Positions 60,292-64,000 of a stretch of 64,000 nt of DNA are shown piece by piece (within the stretch, counting starts at the first letter, position 1; the number at the start of each line of letters is the position of its first letter). The position numbers were made by a program, and so were the translations under genes. The notes under the pieces were generated by a model. The model worked only from the letters and a program-made list of their open reading frames with translations. It was not told the DNA's origin and did not search any database. The stretch is from JAFGPL01 sp046485045 (GTDB lineage: Bacteria > Bacteroidota > Bacteroidia > Bacteroidales > UBA10428), in contig JAWOHT010000273.1 in NCBI GenBank assembly GCA_046485045.1, forward strand, positions 1-64,000, given 5' to 3'.

Positions 60292-61140
60292 ATGGAAAAA
60301 ACCCACAGATTGCCCCGATGGATGAAAATGAAAATGCCACTTGGTGAGAATTATTCAAGGGTGAAAAACATTGTAAATAAAAATCGTCTGCATACGATAT
60401 GTACAAGCGGTAACTGCCCGAATATTGGTGATTGCTGGAGCAGGGGTACGGCCACTTTCATGATTCTTGGCGATATTTGTACGCGTAGCTGCAAGTTTTG
60501 CGGGGTGAAAACCGGCAGGCCCCTGCCCCCCGATGAGGCCGAGCCGGAAAGGGTGGCGCAATCGGTAAAGCTGATGGGGTTAAAGCATTGTGTAATTACT
60601 TCGGTTGATCGTGACGATCTTACAGACGGGGGTGCAGGTATCTGGGCTGCTACCATTTCAAAGATCAAGGAGACATGCCCCGGAATTACTGTTGAGGCGC
60701 TTATCCCCGATTTCAGGGGTAATAGGGCTTTGCTCGACATGGTTATTGAAGCCGCCCCCGAAGTTATTTCACATAACCTTGAGACAGTTGAGAGGCTTAC
60801 CCCTCTCATTCGCAGTGTAGCAAAATACGAGGTTAGCCTGCAGGTGCTCCGTTATATAGCAAATTCGGGATTAAAGGCCAAAACAGGGATAATGGTTGGA
60901 CTGGGGGAAACCGAAGAGGAAATTTATAAAACGATGCAGGATGCTTATGATACCGGTTGCCGGATTTTTACCATTGGCCAGTACCTTCAGCCTTCCTTTG
61001 GCCACATACCGGTAGCCGAATATATACCTCCCGAAAAGTATGATGAGTATAAAGAAAAAGGACTAAAGACAGGATTTATATTTGTTGAAAGCGCACCCCT
61101 GGTAAGATCATCTTATAACGCCGAAAAACATGTACCATAG
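60292..61140 (+). CDS. lipA: Lipoyl synthase, copy 1
   Basis: 282 residues. Auxiliary-cluster motif CTSGNCPNIGDC (CX4CX5C), radical-SAM CTRSCKFC (CX3CX2C), ITSVDRDDLTDGGAGIWAAT, LIPDFRGNRALLDMV, GLGETEEEI, and the C-terminal RSSYNAEKH whose Ser ligates the auxiliary cluster. All iron-sulfur ligands are present, so it should insert sulfur into octanoyl chains on lipoyl domains. A second lipA starts 69 bases after its stop (61210). It is divergent from lysS. Confidence 0.96.
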   Translation: MEKTHRLPRWMKMKMPLGENYSRVKNIVNKNRLHTICTSGNCPNIGDCWSRGTATFMILGDICTRSCKFCGVKTGRPLPPDEAEPERVAQSVKLMGLKHCVITSVDRDDLTDGGAGIWAATISKIKETCPGITVEALIPDFRGNRALLDMVIEAAPEVISHNLETVERLTPLIRSVAKYEVSLQVLRYIANSGLKAKTGIMVGLGETEEEIYKTMQDAYDTGCRIFTIGQYLQPSFGHIPVAEYIPPEKYDEYKEKGLKTGFIFVESAPLVRSSYNAEKHVP

Positions 61141-61209
61141 GTTTGGATTTGTTTTTCTTTGAACCATTAGCCATCCTGAATGTTAAGCAGGCTGAAAACA
61201 ATTACAGCT

Positions 61210-62064
61210 ATGCAACCATCGCACCCCCGGCTCCCACATTGGATGAAGACGCCGTTGCCAACGGGCAGGGCTTATTCCCGAACGAAAAATCTTGTGATAA
61301 AAGGAAAGCTCAACACCATTTGTGTAAGCGGAAACTGTCCAAATAAAGGCGAGTGCTGGAGTGCAGGTACAGCCACATTTATGATACTCGGTGATAAGTG
61401 TACGCGCGATTGTAAATTCTGCCAGGTAAACACTTTGAAACCCGATGATTTAGATTACGATGAACCCCTGAGGCTCGCCAATACCATTAAGTTAATGAAA
61501 CTTAAGCATTGCGTGATAACCTCTGTGGCACGTGATGAGCTGCCTGATGGTGGTGCAGGAATATGGGAAACTACAATTAAAACCATAAAGGAGGTTAACC
61601 CGGGAATTACTATGGAGGTACTCATCCCTGATTTCAGGCGCGGTACCCGGGTTTTGGACATGATTGTTGACGCAGGGCCTGAAATAATATCACATAATAT
61701 TGAAACGGTCAGAAGATTAAATCCGGTTATCAGAAGCATGTCGAGGTACGAACACAGCCTTGAACTGCTTAAATATTTGTCTTCTAAGGGCGCCAGGGTC
61801 AAATCGGGTATGATGCTGGGATTAGGTGAGACCGCAAAAGAGGTCTGCCAGGCGATGGACGACCTCCTGAAATCAGGAGTAAAGGTATTAACCTTAGGCC
61901 AGTACCTGCAGCCTTCTGTAAGGCATATTAAAATGGTAGAGTTTATCCGGCCCGAAGTCTTTGATCTCTACCGCCAGAAAGGATTGATGAAAGGATTTGA
62001 GATTGTTGAAAGTGGCCCGAATGTCAGATCGTCTTATCATTCAGAAAGACATATGCAAAAATAA
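61210..62064 (+). CDS. lipA: Lipoyl synthase, copy 2
   Basis: 284 residues from ATG 61210 (MQPSHPRLPHWMKTPLP), aligned with copy 1; a frame from 61180 adds 10 residues. Complete ligand set again: CVSGNCPNKGEC, CTRDCKFC, GLGETAKEV and RSSYHSERH. The two copies share roughly half of their residues by eye (not computed), differing most around the region after the radical-SAM cluster (NTLKPDDLDYDEPLRLANT) and the linker GRAYSRTKNLVIKG. Two adjacent full-length LipA proteins are uncommon; one may serve a different lipoyl acceptor. Confidence 0.92.
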   Translation: MQPSHPRLPHWMKTPLPTGRAYSRTKNLVIKGKLNTICVSGNCPNKGECWSAGTATFMILGDKCTRDCKFCQVNTLKPDDLDYDEPLRLANTIKLMKLKHCVITSVARDELPDGGAGIWETTIKTIKEVNPGITMEVLIPDFRRGTRVLDMIVDAGPEIISHNIETVRRLNPVIRSMSRYEHSLELLKYLSSKGARVKSGMMLGLGETAKEVCQAMDDLLKSGVKVLTLGQYLQPSVRHIKMVEFIRPEVFDLYRQKGLMKGFEIVESGPNVRSSYHSERHMQK

Positions 62065-62145
62065 TCGTTACGGCAGCAGGCCTTAAGTCAAAAAAAGTGC
62101 TCTGCCAATAGCCGGGCAAATCATCTGTTACCTTGCTAACAATCG

Positions 62146-62715
62146 TTAATCTATTTTAACATGTCCCCAGTTTTCTCCACGCCTTATGCGGTTGAGTTGT
62201 GTATGGGTGATGCCGAATTCTTTGGCAATTTTATATAACGGGTTCTTTCCCCTTTTAAGTTTTTTCTTTAACCTTATCACCTCTGTTTCAGTAAGTTTTG
62301 CATTGGTTGCTTTTCCTTTTCTTCTGATTACGGCCTGAAAGTACAATGGGCTCTTACGGCTGTGCTCGGTAACATCTGCGACAGATGCCCATTTAAGGTT
62401 CCGGTAATAATTGTTAGATTTATTGAAATCCAGATGGATTACACTGGTGTGTTTGTCTGAAGGTTTGTTGCAAAAGATTTCTGCCACCAGCACATGAACA
62501 CTTTTGGTCCTGCGTACCTTCCAACTGACATCCGACTTAAAAGAATAATACTGATATCCGTTTACATTCGCTGTTTTCATTAACTTCCAGCTCATGGTAT
62601 CTTCTTTAAAAAGTCTGACCCTGCCATAATTGGAAATTTCATATTTTTCTTTTTCGTTTAGTCCTGCAAAACTTACAGGTTTCCAAACCTCGTCCCAAAA
62701 TTCTTTTTCAGGCAT
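62146..62715 (-). CDS. NUMOD4/HNH homing-endonuclease-like protein
   Basis: 189 residues. NUMOD4 at about 8-50 (FWDEVWKPVSFAGLNEKEKY then EISNYGRVRL), HNH core at about 74-112 (VHVLVAEIFCNKPSDKHTSV, IHLDFNKSNNYYRNLKWAS), C-terminal helix-turn-helix (LTETEVIRLKKKLKRGKNPL, YKIAKEFGITHTQLNRIRRG). The usual NHxDGN pattern is IHLDFN, with the His and Asn kept. It is a free-standing gene, not inside an intron here. Such genes are often selfish or regulatory; it sits between lipA and a helicase gene. Confidence 0.85.
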   Translation of the reverse strand: MPEKEFWDEVWKPVSFAGLNEKEKYEISNYGRVRLFKEDTMSWKLMKTANVNGYQYYSFKSDVSWKVRRTKSVHVLVAEIFCNKPSDKHTSVIHLDFNKSNNYYRNLKWASVADVTEHSRKSPLYFQAVIRRKGKATNAKLTETEVIRLKKKLKRGKNPLYKIAKEFGITHTQLNRIRRGENWGHVKID

Positions 62716-62837
62716 AAAAACACTTTAACTATTAATAATTGGGAAAATATTAACTTACTATAATGAATTAGCTTGATTACCAAAATTAGTTAATTTCAAC
62801 CGAAACAAACAATAGATTTGACAGTCATTTGCAAAAC

Positions 62838-64000
62838 TTAACGAAAATATTTTTCAGGGAAGTCTATCAGGAATACTTTTTCTGTCGAACGTGAAAGGGC
62901 TGTGTAAAGCCACTTGAGGTATTCGGTAGTAATCATATTTGCATTCATATATCCCTGGTCAATATAAACATGTTTCCATTGGCCTCCCTGTGCTTTGTGG
63001 CATGTAACAGCGTATGCGAATTTTACCTGCAATGCATTGAAAAACGGATTCTCTTTTACAAGAGTATAGCCTTTTTGCCTGGGTTTTATTTCAGCATAGT
63101 CTTCGTAAATTTTATAAAACAGCTCTTTGTTCTGCTCAGGAGACAAAGATGCGCTTTCTGCACTCAGCGTGTCAAGAATTATTTTACAATTTATTTCAAT
63201 ATCGTAATCGGTTAGCCGGGCTTTGATATCTGCAAACCTGAAACCGTAATTTTCTTCGTATTTATTAATTTTGATTATTTCGAGCATATCGCCGTTTGCT
63301 ATATAACTAAGGTGTTCGTTTTCTTTAATCCAGTAATAATTATTTTTTACGGCCATTAAAATGTCGCCAGGGGCGAGTTCTGTTTCGCGGTAAAGTATTT
63401 TAGACCTAATGCCGGTATTGTACATGTTCGACCGTTTGTTCGACCGGTTAATAATGATAGTTTGTTCCGTTCCGGCCTGGCCATAAGATTTTTCAAGCTG
63501 TTCAATAAGCTCATTGCCCGAAATACTGTAAACATCCTCATATCCGGCAAGGTTGAATTCTGGAGTGGTTGCTTCTCCGGTATTAATTGCCATGCGCAGC
63601 CTGGTTGCATTCTCAAGAATTCCCGATTGTTGTTGCTGCCTTACCACTTCTGTAAGTTCGCATTCATCGGCAGACACAGAGTAACCGGAGTAATAGCTTT
63701 TATCAAGGGCGGGGCTGCCTGCTGAGTTTACAGGCGGTAACTGGGCAGTGTCACCTGTAATTATCAGCTTGCAGCCCTTATTGTTATAAACATATTCCAT
63801 CAAATCATCCAGCAGCCTGCCCGAACCGAAAACAGAACCTTCAGAAGGCTGGTTTGAGATCATAGATGCCTCGTCAACAATAAAAATAGTGTTGGTATGC
63901 AGGTTTTTTTCGAGAACAAACCTGCCAAACCCGTCTTTTGAGGATTTCTGACGGTAGATTTTTTTATGAATGGTACTGGCTGTCTTGCCCGAAAAGTGGC
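62838..64000 (-). CDS. RecD-like ATP-dependent DNA helicase, C-terminal part (cut by window edge)
   Basis: The frame stays open to the right edge, so the start is outside the window. Reading in from the edge: SGKTASTIHKKIYRQK, then Walker B TIFIVDEASMISNQ, KLIITGDTAQLPPVNSAGSP, VVRQQQQSGILENATRLRMA, and the C-terminal UvrD_C_2 block FAYAVTCHKAQGGQWKHVYI with LYTALSRSTEKVFLI. Superfamily 1 helicase of the RecD2/Bacteroidota AAA type. Internal methionines such as 63863 are not the true start, because the Walker B lies upstream of them. Confidence 0.9.
   Translation of the reverse strand, partial: HFSGKTASTIHKKIYRQKSSKDGFGRFVLEKNLHTNTIFIVDEASMISNQPSEGSVFGSGRLLDDLMEYVYNNKGCKLIITGDTAQLPPVNSAGSPALDKSYYSGYSVSADECELTEVVRQQQQSGILENATRLRMAINTGEATTPEFNLAGYEDVYSISGNELIEQLEKSYGQAGTEQTIIINRSNKRSNMYNTGIRSKILYRETELAPGDILMAVKNNYYWIKENEHLSYIANGDMLEIIKINKYEENYGFRFADIKARLTDYDIEINCKIILDTLSAESASLSPEQNKELFYKIYEDYAEIKPRQKGYTLVKENPFFNALQVKFAYAVTCHKAQGGQWKHVYIDQGYMNANMITTEYLKWLYTALSRSTEKVFLIDFPEKYFR

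Overview
The window is a chromosomal segment of a member of the Bacteroidota, most likely a Bacteroidales/Marinilabiliales-like lineage (inferred from gene content; no taxonomic search was possible). The evidence is a type IX secretion block (porV, porU, a PorP/SprF-type barrel and gldJ), many perfect copies of the Bacteroidota promoter element TAnnTTTG about 18-50 bases upstream of start codons, a short primary sigma factor, a lysyl-tRNA synthetase with the extra C-terminal domain seen in this phylum, and a low to moderate GC content. No rRNA, tRNA or CRISPR array was seen.

Layout. 1-0.6 kb is a small transposon scar: the N-terminus of a REP-associated/IS200-type tyrosine transposase running off the left edge, four GTCCC/GGGAC palindromes, and the C-terminal remnant of a related transposase. 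0.7-4.2 kb is accessory: a membrane protein, an HTH-TM-NTF2-like regulator, another membrane protein, an outer-membrane barrel and repeat tracts. 4.2-9.9 kb is housekeeping: purE, then hpt-adk-obg-PAP2 as one operon, pepT, lplA. 10-17.5 kb has small envelope proteins, plsC and a signalling group (TPR protein, SiaC/DUF1987 protein, TPR-TM-SpoIIE phosphatase). 17.6-25 kb has hup, mnmD, bcp-recA, rpoD, a DegP protease and a long-chain acyl-CoA synthetase. 25-31.7 kb has a hybrid histidine kinase, a tightly overlapping three-gene cassette (cysteine-free ThiF/E1-like protein, amidohydrolase, PaaK-like adenylating enzyme), a universal stress protein and a VTT membrane protein.

31.8-43.8 kb is the T9SS/envelope block: a CoA-binding protein, ispF, porV and porU leftward; a PorP/SprF-like protein, gldJ, murF and a sialate O-acetylesterase-like protein rightward. 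43.9-53.4 kb has a probable DUF3788 gene fragment, a pseudo-M48 exported protein, yicC-gmk-nadD, a MATE transporter, pyk with a coupled HD-domain gene, and two beta-propeller proteins (WD40 and PD40). 53.6-64 kb has parE-parC, lysS, two adjacent lipoyl synthases, a NUMOD4/HNH protein and a RecD-like helicase cut by the right edge.

How genes work together: PorU, PorV, PorP/SprF and GldJ belong to one secretion/gliding machine; LplA and the two LipA copies give both lipoate salvage and synthesis; the SiaC-like and SpoIIE proteins look like a partner-switching pair. The best candidate for an undescribed system is the ThiF-amidohydrolase-PaaK cassette at 26970-30050. All functional names come from reading motifs by eye; no database search was run.
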